From Jonesia quinghaiensis DSM 15701 (GTDB lineage Bacteria; Actinomycetota; Actinomycetes; Actinomycetales; Cellulomonadaceae), in contig NZ_AUHN01000005.1 in assembly GCF_000423205.1 (NCBI RefSeq), positions 1 through 64,000 of the forward strand: a DNA stretch of 64,000 nucleotides, written 5' to 3'. The notes below the pieces were generated by a model, which ran no database searches, was not told the DNA's origin, and saw only the letters and a program-made list of their open reading frames with translations. Positions 23,762-33,383 of this stretch are shown piece by piece. The first letter of the stretch is position 1; each line of letters starts with the position of its first letter. A program made the position numbers and the translations under genes.

Positions 23762-25831
23762 GTGGAAGGATTCGGGGTTACCCGGCCGCCGATGAAAAAG
23801 AAGCGTTTATTCAGTGGGCCGATCGTCTGGATCGTGCTCGCCGTCGTATTGCTCGCCATTGCGGGCTCCATGTTCTTCGGTGAGCGAGTTGGACGGATCG
23901 ACACCTCCCAAGGCCTCGACCTTCTCTCGGGTGACACAGTCACTCAAGCGTTGATTGTTGACGGCGACCAGCGGGTACGTCTCACGTTGTCAGAGGAATT
24001 CTCTGCAGACGGTGAAGACTACGGAAAACTCGTTGAGTTCTACTACGTGGCACCACAAGGCCCAGGGGTCGTTGAGGCCATCGAAAATGCCACACTCAAG
24101 GACGGCTACAACGCGGAGATCGCCCGTGCGAACTTCCTTGTGTCCATGCTGTCCATCATCATTCCTTTCCTCATCATCGGTGTGTTGTTCTTCTTCCTCA
24201 TCTCACGGATGCAGGGTGGAACACGTGGCGCTATGGGCTTTGGGAAATCCAAAGCCAAGATGGCCAACAAAGACATGCCACAGGTCACATTTGCGGATGT
24301 CGCCGGGGCTGAAGAGGCAGTGGAAGAACTGCGAGAAATCCAAGAGTTCCTGTCAGAGCCTGCGAAGTTCCAAGCTGTTGGTGCAAAAATCCCTAAGGGT
24401 GTGCTGCTCTACGGCCCCCCAGGAACCGGTAAAACGCTGCTAGCGCGCGCTGTCGCTGGTGAAGCCGGTGTTCCGTTCTTCTCCATATCAGGTTCAGACT
24501 TCGTTGAAATGTTTGTTGGTGTGGGTGCCTCGCGTGTGCGCGACTTGTTCCAACAAGCAAAAGAGAACTCACCAGCGATTATCTTCGTTGATGAAATTGA
24601 CGCCGTTGGGCGCCACCGTGGAGCAGGTATGGGCGGTGGTCACGACGAGCGTGAACAGACCCTCAACCAACTCCTTGTGGAGATGGACGGGTTCGACGTC
24701 AAAACCAACGTGATTCTCATTGCGGCAACCAACCGCCCCGATATTCTCGACCCCGCGTTGCTGCGGCCAGGACGTTTTGACCGGCAAATCTCGGTCGACC
24801 CGCCTGACCTCAAGGGACGTGAAGCGATCCTGAACGTTCACGCTAAGGGCAAACCCGTTGTCGAAACAGTTGACCTCCACTCAGTTGCCAAGCGAACCCC
24901 AGGATTCTCCGGGGCCGACCTCGCGAACGTCCTCAATGAAGCTGCGTTGTTGACAGCCCGTTCCAACGCGCAACTCATTGATGACCGTGCACTGGATGAA
25001 GCAATCGACCGTGTTATTGCTGGTCCGCAGAAACGCACCCGCGTGATGAACGCACACGAGATTAAGAACACGGCGTACCACGAGGGTGGTCACGCGTTGG
25101 TTGCTGCAGCGATGCGGCACACCGACCCGGTCACAAAGGTGACTATTTTGCCTCGCGGCCGCGCACTTGGTTACACCATGGTTATGCCTAGCGAGGACCG
25201 TTACTCTAAGACCCGCAATGAACTACTCGACGACATGGCGTACGCCATGGGCGGACGCGTAGCCGAGGAACTGGTCTTTAAAGACCCAACCACGGGGGCA
25301 TCAAACGACATCGAAAAGGCGACAGACATCGCCTACAAGATGGTGACCAAGTACGGAATGAGTTCTCGGGTAGGAACCATTGACCTCGGTCAAGGTGGGG
25401 GAGAACCTCTCTATGGTTTCCAACAGGGGCAAGGTGCTCGCAGTCCGTCACCAGATGTCGCCAACGCCATTGACTCTGAGGTTCGCGAACTCCTCAACAC
25501 AGCTAACCGAGAAGCGTGGGAGGTGCTCACTGAGTACCGTGACGTGCTCGATACCCTGGTGATTCAGTTGTTGGAGAAAGAAACCCTCAACGAAGCAGAA
25601 CTCGCTGAGATCTTCGCTCCTGTGGTGAAGCGTTCGGCGCGTCCAGTGTGGCACTCATCAAATGACCGCCCATTGCACGATGCACCTGGTCCTGTGGACA
25701 CCCCAGCGCAGCCCGCTGTGGAGCCCGTTGAGGTGCAGAGCGGAATCGAGGTTGGTCCGCACACTGAAGGTGAGGTTGGTGGTGCTGAACCTACCGGTTC
25801 AGGTCCCATCGACGCTCCGCGTGGCGAGTGA
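23762..25831 (+). CDS. ftsH: ATP-dependent zinc metalloprotease FtsH
   Basis: A 689-residue membrane-anchored AAA+ protease that removes damaged membrane proteins and some regulators. Two membrane segments (about 21-43 and 128-150) flank a small outer domain. Walker A GPPGTGKT is at 218-225, Walker B is [15 protein letters not shown], the arginine-finger region is [10 protein letters not shown], and the zinc site HEGGH is at 440-444. The last 60 residues are a Pro/Glu/Gly-rich tail. The start is uncertain: the GTG at 23762 lacks a ribosome site, and the ATG at 23792 ([10 protein letters not shown]) would give the more usual N-terminus. The stop overlaps the folE start by 4 nt. Confidence 0.94.
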   Translation: MEGFGVTRPPMKKKRLFSGPIVWIVLAVVLLAIAGSMFFGERVGRIDTSQGLDLLSGDTVTQALIVDGDQRVRLTLSEEFSADGEDYGKLVEFYYVAPQGPGVVEAIENATLKDGYNAEIARANFLVSMLSIIIPFLIIGVLFFFLISRMQGGTRGAMGFGKSKAKMANKDMPQVTFADVAGAEEAVEELREIQEFLSEPAKFQAVGAKIPKGVLLYGPPGTGKTLLARAVAGEAGVPFFSISGSDFVEMFVGVGASRVRDLFQQAKENSPAIIFVDEIDAVGRHRGAGMGGGHDEREQTLNQLLVEMDGFDVKTNVILIAATNRPDILDPALLRPGRFDRQISVDPPDLKGREAILNVHAKGKPVVETVDLHSVAKRTPGFSGADLANVLNEAALLTARSNAQLIDDRALDEAIDRVIAGPQKRTRVMNAHEIKNTAYHEGGHALVAAAMRHTDPVTKVTILPRGRALGYTMVMPSEDRYSKTRNELLDDMAYAMGGRVAEELVFKDPTTGASNDIEKATDIAYKMVTKYGMSSRVGTIDLGQGGGEPLYGFQQGQGARSPSPDVANAIDSEVRELLNTANREAWEVLTEYRDVLDTLVIQLLEKETLNEAELAEIFAPVVKRSARPVWHSSNDRPLHDAPGPVDTPAQPAVEPVEVQSGIEVGPHTEGEVGGAEPTGSGPIDAPRGE

Positions 25832-26433
25832 GTGACACCATGACCGATATCCCTGACGGGGTTGACCGTGACGTTGACCTTGACCGTGCTGCAGCTGCGG
25901 TGCGGGAACTTCTCCTTGCGGTAGGTGAAAACCCTGACCGTGAAGGATTACAAGACACCCCTCGCCGGGTGGCTAAAGCCTACGCTGAGGTGTTTTCCGG
26001 GCTTCGCCAGAACCCCAAAGAAGTTCTGAACACGGTGTTTGATATTGGCCACGATGAAATGATTTTGGTCAAAGACATCGAGGTGTATTCCACGTGCGAA
26101 CATCACCTGGTGCCTTTTCACGGGGTGGCGCATGTGGGGTATATCCCTGGTGAAGACGGCAGGGTGACGGGGTTGTCGAAACTGGCTCGGCTCGTTGACG
26201 TCTTTGCCAAGCGGCCTCAAGTGCAAGAGCGGCTCACTACCCAGATCGCGGACGCGCTGGTGGAAACTCTCCACCCGCGCGGTGTGATTGTTGTCGTTGA
26301 GTGTGAGCATCTGTGTATGTCGATGCGTGGTGTGCGTAAGCCTGGCGCCCGCACCATGACCTCAGCGGTGCGGGGTCAAATGCGTGACCCTGCGACTCGC
26401 GCTGAGGCGATGAGTCTCATTGTGAGGTCATAG
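25828..26433 (+). CDS. folE: GTP cyclohydrolase I
   Basis: 201 residues. It converts GTP to 7,8-dihydroneopterin triphosphate, the first step of folate synthesis. The zinc site CEHH (Cys90) is in [13 protein letters not shown]; the second cysteine is in [13 protein letters not shown]. Other family marks are [15 protein letters not shown] and [21 protein letters not shown]. The GTG start overlaps the ftsH stop as GTGA; the ATG at 25840 is an alternative. folP follows 4 nt later, so folE, folP and the folB-folK fusion form one folate cluster. Confidence 0.95.
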   Translation: MSDTMTDIPDGVDRDVDLDRAAAAVRELLLAVGENPDREGLQDTPRRVAKAYAEVFSGLRQNPKEVLNTVFDIGHDEMILVKDIEVYSTCEHHLVPFHGVAHVGYIPGEDGRVTGLSKLARLVDVFAKRPQVQERLTTQIADALVETLHPRGVIVVVECEHLCMSMRGVRKPGARTMTSAVRGQMRDPATRAEAMSLIVRS

Positions 26434-26437
26434 CACG

Positions 26438-27295
26438 GTGACGCGGAAGCACCCTTCTGCTTTGCCACAGAGCATCACGGAGTTACAGCGCACCCTCGTT
26501 ATGGGGGTTGTGAATGTGACGCCTGATTCTTTCTCTGATGGTGGATTGTGGTTCACTGCTCGTGAAGCGGTGAACCACGGTCTGGAACTTATTGCGCAGG
26601 GGGCTGACATCGTCGATGTGGGCGGGGAATCTACCCGCCCAGGGGCAGCACGTGTCCCTGAAGATGAAGAAATCGCCCGGGTCATCCCCGTGGTCAGCGA
26701 ACTTGTTGCTGCCGGCGCGGTGGTGTCTGTGGACACCACTCGCGCGCGGGTCGCTTACCAGGCAGTTGAAGCCGGGGCTCAGATTATTAACGATGTTTCC
26801 GGTGGTCTGGCTGACGATGATATGTCGCGTGTCGCCGCTGAAACCGGTGTAGTTTTTATTGCCATGCATTGGCGCGGACACGCTGATGTCATGGATTCAC
26901 TTGAGGTGTACAACGATATTGTTGGCGACGTCAGCATGGAATTGTTGGCCCGTACCGAACATCTGATGGACTGTGGCGTACGCCGGGAAAACATTGTTCT
27001 CGATCCGGGTCTTGGTTTTTCTAAGTCTGGTGAAAACAATTGGCCGCTACTTCGTCACGTAGACCAACTCACAGAACTGGGATACCCGCTTCTTATTGGG
27101 GCGTCACGTAAACGTTTTCTGGGACGATTATTGTCACCGGGGCCAGAAATCACAGTTCCACCCGAAGGCCGTGATGACGCAACCGCAGCAGTGACTGCGC
27201 TGGTCGCAGCACATGGTGCGTGGTGTGTGAGGGTTCACGATGTGCCGCGGTCAGTTGCTGCAGCCCGTGTAGGTGACGCATGGGCTAGTTGTTAG
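26438..27295 (+). CDS. folP: Dihydropteroate synthase
   Basis: 285 residues, a TIM-barrel enzyme that joins p-aminobenzoate to dihydropterin pyrophosphate and is the sulfonamide target. Conserved segments are MGVVNVTPDSFSDGG (pterin/diphosphate loop), DVGGESTRPGA and the C-terminal GASRKRFLGRL. Asn and Asp residues of the barrel (INDVSGG, DPGLGFSKS) are in place. It starts 4 nt after folE, and the folB-folK fusion begins 77 nt after it. Nothing suggests a resistance-type insertion, but single-residue differences were not assessed. Confidence 0.95.
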   Translation: MTRKHPSALPQSITELQRTLVMGVVNVTPDSFSDGGLWFTAREAVNHGLELIAQGADIVDVGGESTRPGAARVPEDEEIARVIPVVSELVAAGAVVSVDTTRARVAYQAVEAGAQIINDVSGGLADDDMSRVAAETGVVFIAMHWRGHADVMDSLEVYNDIVGDVSMELLARTEHLMDCGVRRENIVLDPGLGFSKSGENNWPLLRHVDQLTELGYPLLIGASRKRFLGRLLSPGPEITVPPEGRDDATAAVTALVAAHGAWCVRVHDVPRSVAAARVGDAWASC

Positions 27296-27372
27296 GTGCG
27301 TTCACCCATTAAGATTGCGGGCGCAGGGGTGTCCACCATAAACGGTGCATCCGCCACGACGAAGGGTACGTA

Positions 27373-29781
27373 ATGAACGCTGGTGAGACTCGATTCCGAG
27401 CCACACTGGATGATGTCGACACAATCCAACTCACTGGATTGCAAGCAACCGGATATCACGGTGTGCTTCAGAGCGAACGAGAAGAAGGTCAAACCTTCCT
27501 CGCGGATATCACGCTCTTTGTTGACATTAGTCAGGCTGGTCGTTCAGATGACCTGACAGACACAGTGAATTATGCGTTGATTGCTGAAGACGTGGTGGGT
27601 GTTTTGTCCGGTGAGCCGGTGAACCTCATTGAAACGGTCGCGGAACGCATCGCCGACCGGGTTCTTGCTTACGCGCAAGTGAGTGGATGTATTGTCACCG
27701 TTCATAAACCCCAAGCGCCTATAAGTGTTCCGTTCTCAAACGTTGCGGTGACTATTCAGCGCCGCCAAGTGACCTCCACCGAGCAATTCACACCGCAATC
27801 GGCAATCAATCATCGTGTGGAGCGTGCTGACGAAGACCCCGCCCCCCGCAGCACCATGATTCCGGTGGTCCCGTCACCTGAGGAACAACCCACTGCCGCA
27901 CCTTCAGCGGTGTCTGCTGCCGGTAATCTTCCCAGCTTTGATGAAATAGTTTTGGGTGTGGAAACACCAGTCGGTGGTTTCCCAGTCCAGGTTCAGCCTG
28001 ACGTTGACCAGGATTACCCATCAGAACCACTCCACGACCCAACCCCGGAAGCCCCAACACCACAGGTGCCGGTTTCTCCTCAGGAACCCATCACTGAACC
28101 TGGCACGTCAACAACAATGACTCCCATTGTTGTGCCCACTTCACCAACGCACCCCTCAGCGCTACAAACCGTGATCCCCACTGTTGCTGAGACGTACTCA
28201 CCAGAGTTCCCACACGTTGATGTGGCCACACCACATGACGCTGCTTCACTGCAGAACACGCATGAGGCATCTGCCCCGCACGAGTTTGAGGAAGCCCGCA
28301 ACGGGTACCGTGACCATGAGCCAGACTCTCATCACGAGTACATCTCTGACGAAGAGCCTCAGCGCGACGGCGATGCGCAAGAGACCCCTATTGCTATGGC
28401 AGGCGAGTCAGCTGTTGTTGACGCCGAACCTCACAGCCACGACACTCCTCAGCCTGATCAGTCTGCTTCTGGCCCAGAATCCGCTCGCACCTCGAGCGAG
28501 TTTTTCGCTGGTGCTGCGATGACCGGTACCATCCCTGCTGTTTCAGAGGCTGCTGCTGAACCGCACCGTGCGCCAACACTGTCAGAGCTTCTGGGTGGTG
28601 ACGCTAATACTCCGTTGGACATGTCGAAGCCACTGTTCGCGATGACACAGTCCAGAGAACTACCTCCTTTGCCTAAACCTTTCTTAGACAATGCGGCTAC
28701 GGGAGCGACTAGCGACACACCTGCACCGCGCCAAACTGCTGCACCTCACGTGGCAGAGTCAAGGAACACCCCAACAGCATCCGATGTCTCGCAGCAACAG
28801 CAAGATGTTCCTCCTGTTGCGTTGCCTCAGCAAACCGCAGAGGGGCTGCCTCAGCGCAGCCCATCACCTGTGTCACTGAGCCCAGAAGAGGTTGTAGCAA
28901 AAGCCGTTCCGCCTGTGTCACGTTTCGCCCCACCAGAGCCCGGGGCATATAGCGCACCTGCCCGTTCTGTCGACGATGTTGAGCCTGCGTGGCAACCAAC
29001 GTTCGCCCCAGAGATCGCTGAGCCTTCCCACCACGGTCACGACGAGTCCCCGGTGGCGGACAGTGGCCAGCAGCCACTGAGCGTCGATATCCCTGAACTT
29101 GTTGAAGACGACCTCGATGACTTGGCCCACAACGATCACCTTGATCATGGTCAAGAGACCCCCAACCCGCAATTGCTTGCTTTGCGGAACTCAATTCTTC
29201 AAGAAACCCACATTCCAGATGTCATGGATGATGACGACCTTGACCCACTAGATCGTGAACCTGAGAGCCCAACCAAGGTCGTTCTTGCCCTGGGGGCAAA
29301 CTTGGGTGATGCCCAGCAGGCGTTAAGCGGCGCTGTCCAAGCGTTGCATGACACTGAAGGGTTCACTGTTGTTGATATTGGACCGCTTGCCCGCACGGCT
29401 GCGGTAGGTGGCCCAGACCAACCTGATTACTTGAACACAGTCATCATCGGTGAAACAACCCTGGCTCCGCGCGACCTACTCCGGGCAACTCAGGCGATCG
29501 AAAACGCTCACGGGCGTGTCCGTGAGGAGCACTGGGGGCCGCGAACACTCGATATCGACATCGTGGTTTATGAAGGTGTCATCTCATCTACTGATGAACT
29601 GGAACTTCCGCACCCTCGCGCTCACGAGCGCGCATTTGTGCTTGTTCCTTGGGCTCAGATTGATCCAGACGCTGAGCTTCCTGGGCTTGGTGGAGGGCCG
29701 GTTGCGGACCTCGCCGACACCGCACCGGACCGTTCCGGTGTCAGATGGCTCGCCCTAGACTGGGTGAGCACTGAAGGATAG
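27373..29781 (+). CDS. Bifunctional dihydroneopterin aldolase / HPPK with a very long linker
   Basis: 802 residues with two enzyme domains. FolB lies at about 17-131 (GLQATGYHGVLQSEREEGQ, Lys in VHKPQAPI), and cleaves dihydroneopterin to hydroxymethyldihydropterin. FolK lies at about 635-795 (LALGANLGD, GPRTLDIDIV, LPHPRAHERAFVL), and pyrophosphorylates that product for FolP. FolB-FolK fusions are known in actinobacteria, but the roughly 500 residues between them are unusual: acidic, rich in Pro, Ala, Thr, Ser and Gln, and without recognisable domains. GAAGGG precedes the ATG. The two halves catalyse successive steps, so channelling is possible (inference). Symbols folB and folK apply to the two halves. 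Confidence 0.9.
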   Translation: MNAGETRFRATLDDVDTIQLTGLQATGYHGVLQSEREEGQTFLADITLFVDISQAGRSDDLTDTVNYALIAEDVVGVLSGEPVNLIETVAERIADRVLAYAQVSGCIVTVHKPQAPISVPFSNVAVTIQRRQVTSTEQFTPQSAINHRVERADEDPAPRSTMIPVVPSPEEQPTAAPSAVSAAGNLPSFDEIVLGVETPVGGFPVQVQPDVDQDYPSEPLHDPTPEAPTPQVPVSPQEPITEPGTSTTMTPIVVPTSPTHPSALQTVIPTVAETYSPEFPHVDVATPHDAASLQNTHEASAPHEFEEARNGYRDHEPDSHHEYISDEEPQRDGDAQETPIAMAGESAVVDAEPHSHDTPQPDQSASGPESARTSSEFFAGAAMTGTIPAVSEAAAEPHRAPTLSELLGGDANTPLDMSKPLFAMTQSRELPPLPKPFLDNAATGATSDTPAPRQTAAPHVAESRNTPTASDVSQQQQDVPPVALPQQTAEGLPQRSPSPVSLSPEEVVAKAVPPVSRFAPPEPGAYSAPARSVDDVEPAWQPTFAPEIAEPSHHGHDESPVADSGQQPLSVDIPELVEDDLDDLAHNDHLDHGQETPNPQLLALRNSILQETHIPDVMDDDDLDPLDREPESPTKVVLALGANLGDAQQALSGAVQALHDTEGFTVVDIGPLARTAAVGGPDQPDYLNTVIIGETTLAPRDLLRATQAIENAHGRVREEHWGPRTLDIDIVVYEGVISSTDELELPHPRAHERAFVLVPWAQIDPDAELPGLGGGPVADLADTAPDRSGVRWLALDWVSTEG

Positions 29782-29788
29782 TGCAACG

Positions 29789-30277
29789 ATGACGCGTTCC
29801 CGAATCTCTCAACTCATTTCCCTCAGTGTCCTGTCACTTGGGGGTACGTGGGGGATCCTGCTTCTACTGCGGCGCTACGGGATGCACGTTCCAGCTGTCA
29901 CGGTCTTACAGATTCTCGTGATTGTTGGACTGGCTGTTGGCGTGACCTGGGCTGGTCTCACGGTGCGAGCGTATTTGGCGGGGAAAAAGCCGAAGCTCAG
30001 TGGGCTGGCCGCGGCTCGTATCGCGGTTTTTGCTAAAGCGACCTGTTTGGGTGGTGCGCTTTTTGTTGGCTGGTACGGTGGACAGTTGCTGCTCACACTA
30101 GAGAACCTTGGTATTGAATCGCAGGCCCATCGGGCGTGGTTCGCCGGGGCGGCTGTTATTGCTTCGCTAGTGTTGTGCATCTGCGGATATATTGCAGAGG
30201 GCAACTGCCAGATCCCGCCCGAAGACGACGGGGACACCGAGAAAGCGCGCCCTCGAGGAACAATCCCCGAGGTGTAG
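29789..30277 (+). CDS. DUF3180 membrane protein
   Basis: 162 residues with four predicted membrane segments (about 7-25, 36-56, 73-97 and 115-138), a basic loop (YLAGKKPKLSGLAAARIAVFAKA) and an acidic C-terminal tail. The ARIAVFAKA and GALFVGWYGGQ stretches are marks of the actinobacterial DUF3180 family, nearly always found directly after folK. Function is unknown. It starts 7 nt after the fusion gene, so it is co-transcribed with the folate genes. Confidence 0.82.
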   Translation: MTRSRISQLISLSVLSLGGTWGILLLLRRYGMHVPAVTVLQILVIVGLAVGVTWAGLTVRAYLAGKKPKLSGLAAARIAVFAKATCLGGALFVGWYGGQLLLTLENLGIESQAHRAWFAGAAVIASLVLCICGYIAEGNCQIPPEDDGDTEKARPRGTIPEV

Positions 30278-30321
30278 GGAAGTCAACGGCATCCCGCGCG
30301 CACAATGAATGAGGAGTGAAC

Positions 30322-30819
30322 ATGGGTGAGCGCATTGACACGCTCTTTGACCCGTCAGACGTCACCTGGACTCGCGTATCACCGCAGCTTGTGAAGGTGC
30401 GTTTGCTGACCTGGACGTTAACGATGCTCCTCCCAGTGGTTGCCGCCATTGTTGCCCTTGTTCTGTGGACGGCGTGGTGGACTGCTCTCATTGTGGCTGT
30501 CCTTGTCGGTGTTTTCGTGTGGGTTGCGGTCGTGATTCGCAGGCAGGTGCCTGCGATGGGCTATGCGGAACGTGAAGAGGACCTCCTCATTCGTTCTGGG
30601 ATCCTTTTTCGGTCGTTGACGGTTGTGCCATACGGACGTATGCAGCTCGTTGACGTTGAGGCTGGCCCGTTTGACCGCAAGTTCGGGATTGCGAAGGTGA
30701 CACTTCACACGGCATCAATGGCAACAAGCGCTGATGTTCCAGGGCTCGAACCAGATGAAGCGGCCCGGTTACGCGATCGTCTCGCGAGCCGTGGTGAGTC
30801 ACGACTGGCTGGGTTGTAA
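30322..30819 (+). CDS. PH-domain (bPH2, YdbS-like) membrane protein
   Basis: 165 residues: two membrane segments (about 28-75), then one bacterial PH domain (bPH_2) with the repeat hallmark IRSGILFRSLTVVPYGRMQLVDVEAGPF. GAGGAG at 30311 and the ATG at 30322 set the start, preferred over the GTG at 30316. YdbS/YdbT-like pairs are widespread in Gram-positive bacteria. In Bacillus they have been linked to tolerance of some antimicrobial peptides, but the mechanism is unknown. The partner gene starts 3 nt downstream. Confidence 0.8.
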   Translation: MGERIDTLFDPSDVTWTRVSPQLVKVRLLTWTLTMLLPVVAAIVALVLWTAWWTALIVAVLVGVFVWVAVVIRRQVPAMGYAEREEDLLIRSGILFRSLTVVPYGRMQLVDVEAGPFDRKFGIAKVTLHTASMATSADVPGLEPDEAARLRDRLASRGESRLAGL

Positions 30820-30822
30820 TCC

Positions 30823-32382
30823 GTGAGTGACGTGAGAGAAGCTGACGGTCTTACCTGGCGTCGCGTTCACAAAGCTACCCCCTTTATCCGTGGATGGATT
30901 GTGGTGGTTGCTGTGCTCCTGGGTATGGGGCAAAACTTCCCGCAAGACATGCTCGAGGGAGGCATAGAGCCACGTGATGTCCTCATCCCTCTCGGGATTG
31001 CTTTCGGTGCCGCCCTGTTGTGGGTTGGTTATGGATGGCTCGCTTGGCGCCGCATGCGCTACGCCTGGAGTGACCAAGCGCTGTACGTAAAGTCTGGTGT
31101 GTTGTTCCGTCAGGAGCGCAAAGTACGCCTTGATCGGATCCAGACGATTCACATTACACGCCCACTTCTTGCGCGTTTTGTGGGGCTCTCCGAGCTTGAT
31201 ATCGCATCCGCAGCGGGCGGTGAAACGAATGTGAAACTGGGTTTCCTGACCGAAAATGACGCCATTCAGGTGCGCGAAATGCTCCTGGACCACATTGACG
31301 AAGTTACTGACGACCCGCAGACAACCCGGTCTCCGCTACCACCTGATCACGCTGAGGAACCAGTTGACTCAACGGGTCAACCGCTCACTGCTCACAGCGA
31401 TGCCAATGGGCCTGATGGCCACGTTCCAACTGATCAAGACGCAGATGGTTATGAAGACTCTGCCGATAGAGAAGCTGTTACGGAACCCGCCCCGCGCCGT
31501 GCAGTTAACCACGCACCAGAACGGGTCATTTACGAAATACCTGCGCCACGCATTGTCGCGTCCGCGTTGCTGTCAGTTGCTGCATTTCTGACTATCATCA
31601 CGATCATTGTGATGGTGACGGCCTTTGCTTTCGGCAACTCAGCGATTGCGTTTTCGTTACTTCCGTTCCTCTTTGGATTTGGTCCCTTTGTGTGGCAGAG
31701 ACTGGTCTCCGAGTACGGATTTACCGCAGCCGTGGCACATGACGGGCTACGTGTCCGTAAGGGCCTGTTGGAAACTACCGCTCAAACAATCCCCACAGGA
31801 CGTGTCCAAGCGTTACGTCTCTCCCAGTCATTGTTGTGGCGGCGTTTTGGATGGTGGCGTGCAACTGTCAACGTAGCGGGTCAGTTCTCCCTACAAGACA
31901 TGGGTAAAGATAAATCAACGATTTTGCCCGTCGGTAGCCGCGTCGAAGCTATGGATGCACTATGGCTGGTCCTGCCTGACCTTGGAACCGAAGACCCCAT
32001 CGCCCTCGTGGACGCTGCGCTCACAGGTTCGGGCACGGACCTGGGATTCATCACCAGCCCTCGTAGCGCACGCTGGTTGGACCCATGGTCCTACCGGCGC
32101 AACGGGTATGTCCTCACCGACCGGGCAATCATTGCCCGCAGTGGGTTCTTCAACCGAGTTATTGAGGTTGTGCCCCATGAACGCACCCAGTCGTTGGCTG
32201 TGAAGCAAGGCCCCCTGCAACGCCGCCTCGGTCTGGCATCTGTGGAGTTGCACTCCACCCCGGGGGAGATTGTTCCTTCCGTTGGTCACCTTACTGAGCA
32301 CGATGCGCAACGTTTGTTGGAGGAGCAGGCCATCCGATCGCGTGAAGCACGTGCCCGCGCAGACCAGGTGGCTGCATCATGA
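30823..32382 (+). CDS. PH-domain (bPH2, YdbT-like) membrane protein with acidic insert
   Basis: 519 residues. N-terminal membrane pair and first bPH2 domain (LYVKSGVLFRQERKVRLDRIQT), then an acidic, low-complexity insert at about 165-240, a second membrane pair and PH domain (LRVRKGLLETTAQTIPTGRVQAL), and a third PH domain at the C-terminus (IIARSGFFNRVIEVVPHERTQS). This triple layout matches YdbT-type proteins. The insert carries DQDADGYEDSAD (204-215), which resembles a DxDxDG calcium-binding loop. It is the partner of the single-PH protein encoded upstream and overlaps the next gene by 4 nt. Function is unknown beyond membrane association. Confidence 0.8.
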   Translation: MSDVREADGLTWRRVHKATPFIRGWIVVVAVLLGMGQNFPQDMLEGGIEPRDVLIPLGIAFGAALLWVGYGWLAWRRMRYAWSDQALYVKSGVLFRQERKVRLDRIQTIHITRPLLARFVGLSELDIASAAGGETNVKLGFLTENDAIQVREMLLDHIDEVTDDPQTTRSPLPPDHAEEPVDSTGQPLTAHSDANGPDGHVPTDQDADGYEDSADREAVTEPAPRRAVNHAPERVIYEIPAPRIVASALLSVAAFLTIITIIVMVTAFAFGNSAIAFSLLPFLFGFGPFVWQRLVSEYGFTAAVAHDGLRVRKGLLETTAQTIPTGRVQALRLSQSLLWRRFGWWRATVNVAGQFSLQDMGKDKSTILPVGSRVEAMDALWLVLPDLGTEDPIALVDAALTGSGTDLGFITSPRSARWLDPWSYRRNGYVLTDRAIIARSGFFNRVIEVVPHERTQSLAVKQGPLQRRLGLASVELHSTPGEIVPSVGHLTEHDAQRLLEEQAIRSREARARADQVAAS

Positions 32383-33329
32383 CGTCTGAGCCTGCCTTGG
32401 GGTACCCGCCGCATCGGCCTGGTCGTTTGCGGATTGGCGTTGTGGGTGCTGGTCGTGTTGGTGCGGTGTTGGGCAGTGCGCTGCGCGCCGTTGGTCACGA
32501 CATCGTGGGAGCATCAGGGGATAGTGACGCAAGCCGGGAACGCATCGATACGTTGCTTCCTGGTGTGCCGCGCCTTGAGCCTCAAGCGGTCGTGGAACGC
32601 TCTGAGGTGGTGTTACTTGCGGTACCCGACGATGCTTTGGCTCCTGTGGTTGAAGGTCTCGCTTCGCTCGGTGCGTGGCAGGCCGGGCAGATCGTTATTC
32701 ACGTGTCAGGCAGTGTGGGAATTTCCGTTCTCGAGCCGGCTGTGCGGCGCGGTGCGGTACCTATCGCGTTGCACCCAGCGATGACCTTCACTGGTACGAC
32801 GTTGGACATCAGTCGCCTAGAGGGTATCTGCTGTGCCGTGACAGCGCCCGGGCCGTTCCTCCCGATCGGTCAGGCGTTGGCGGTTGAATTGGGCGCTGAA
32901 CCTGTCGTTGTCCCTGAGGAACAGCGCGCGTTGTATCACGCGGCGCTTGCTCATGGCGCGAACCATCTCGTGGTTTTGGTTGCCCAAGCTGCGGAGTTGT
33001 TGGCGAAAGCGGGTATCGACCGCCCAGGGGCCGTGTTGGAACCGTTGATGAGTGCCGCCCTTGATGGTGCGTTGCGAGGCGCGGCTACGGATAGTGACCC
33101 CATTCATACGCTGACTGGTCCAGTTGCTCGTGGTGATGTGGGTACTGTTGCCCGGCACCTGGGTGTTGTGGCACAGGCTGCTTCAACAAGTGCCACCGCC
33201 GATGTGTTGGCGGGTTATCGAGAATTGTCCCGCGGGGCGACGGTGCGTAGCCTAGCAGCTGGGCGTTTGTCGGAACGCCAAGCACAGGACATTCTTGATG
33301 TTCTCAATGGTTCGGTGGAACGCCCGTAG
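32379..33329 (+). CDS. Rossmann-fold DUF2520 protein
   Basis: 316 residues. The N-terminal dinucleotide-binding fold has the glycine motif GVVGAGRVGAVLGSAL; the C-terminal half is the helical DUF2520 domain (ALAHGANHLVVLVAQAAELL). The family resembles 6-phosphogluconate or ketopantoate reductases. In actinobacteria it usually lies directly before panC, so a link to pantoate supply has been proposed, but the reaction is not established. The start overlaps the previous stop as ATGA. The next gene starts 54 nt downstream. Confidence 0.85.
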   Translation: MTSEPALGYPPHRPGRLRIGVVGAGRVGAVLGSALRAVGHDIVGASGDSDASRERIDTLLPGVPRLEPQAVVERSEVVLLAVPDDALAPVVEGLASLGAWQAGQIVIHVSGSVGISVLEPAVRRGAVPIALHPAMTFTGTTLDISRLEGICCAVTAPGPFLPIGQALAVELGAEPVVVPEEQRALYHAALAHGANHLVVLVAQAAELLAKAGIDRPGAVLEPLMSAALDGALRGAATDSDPIHTLTGPVARGDVGTVARHLGVVAQAASTSATADVLAGYRELSRGATVRSLAAGRLSERQAQDILDVLNGSVERP

Positions 33330-33383
33330 TCGAGGTTCCACAGTTGTTCGTTGTCACTATGAGAAACAAAGTTAGGTGTGTTC

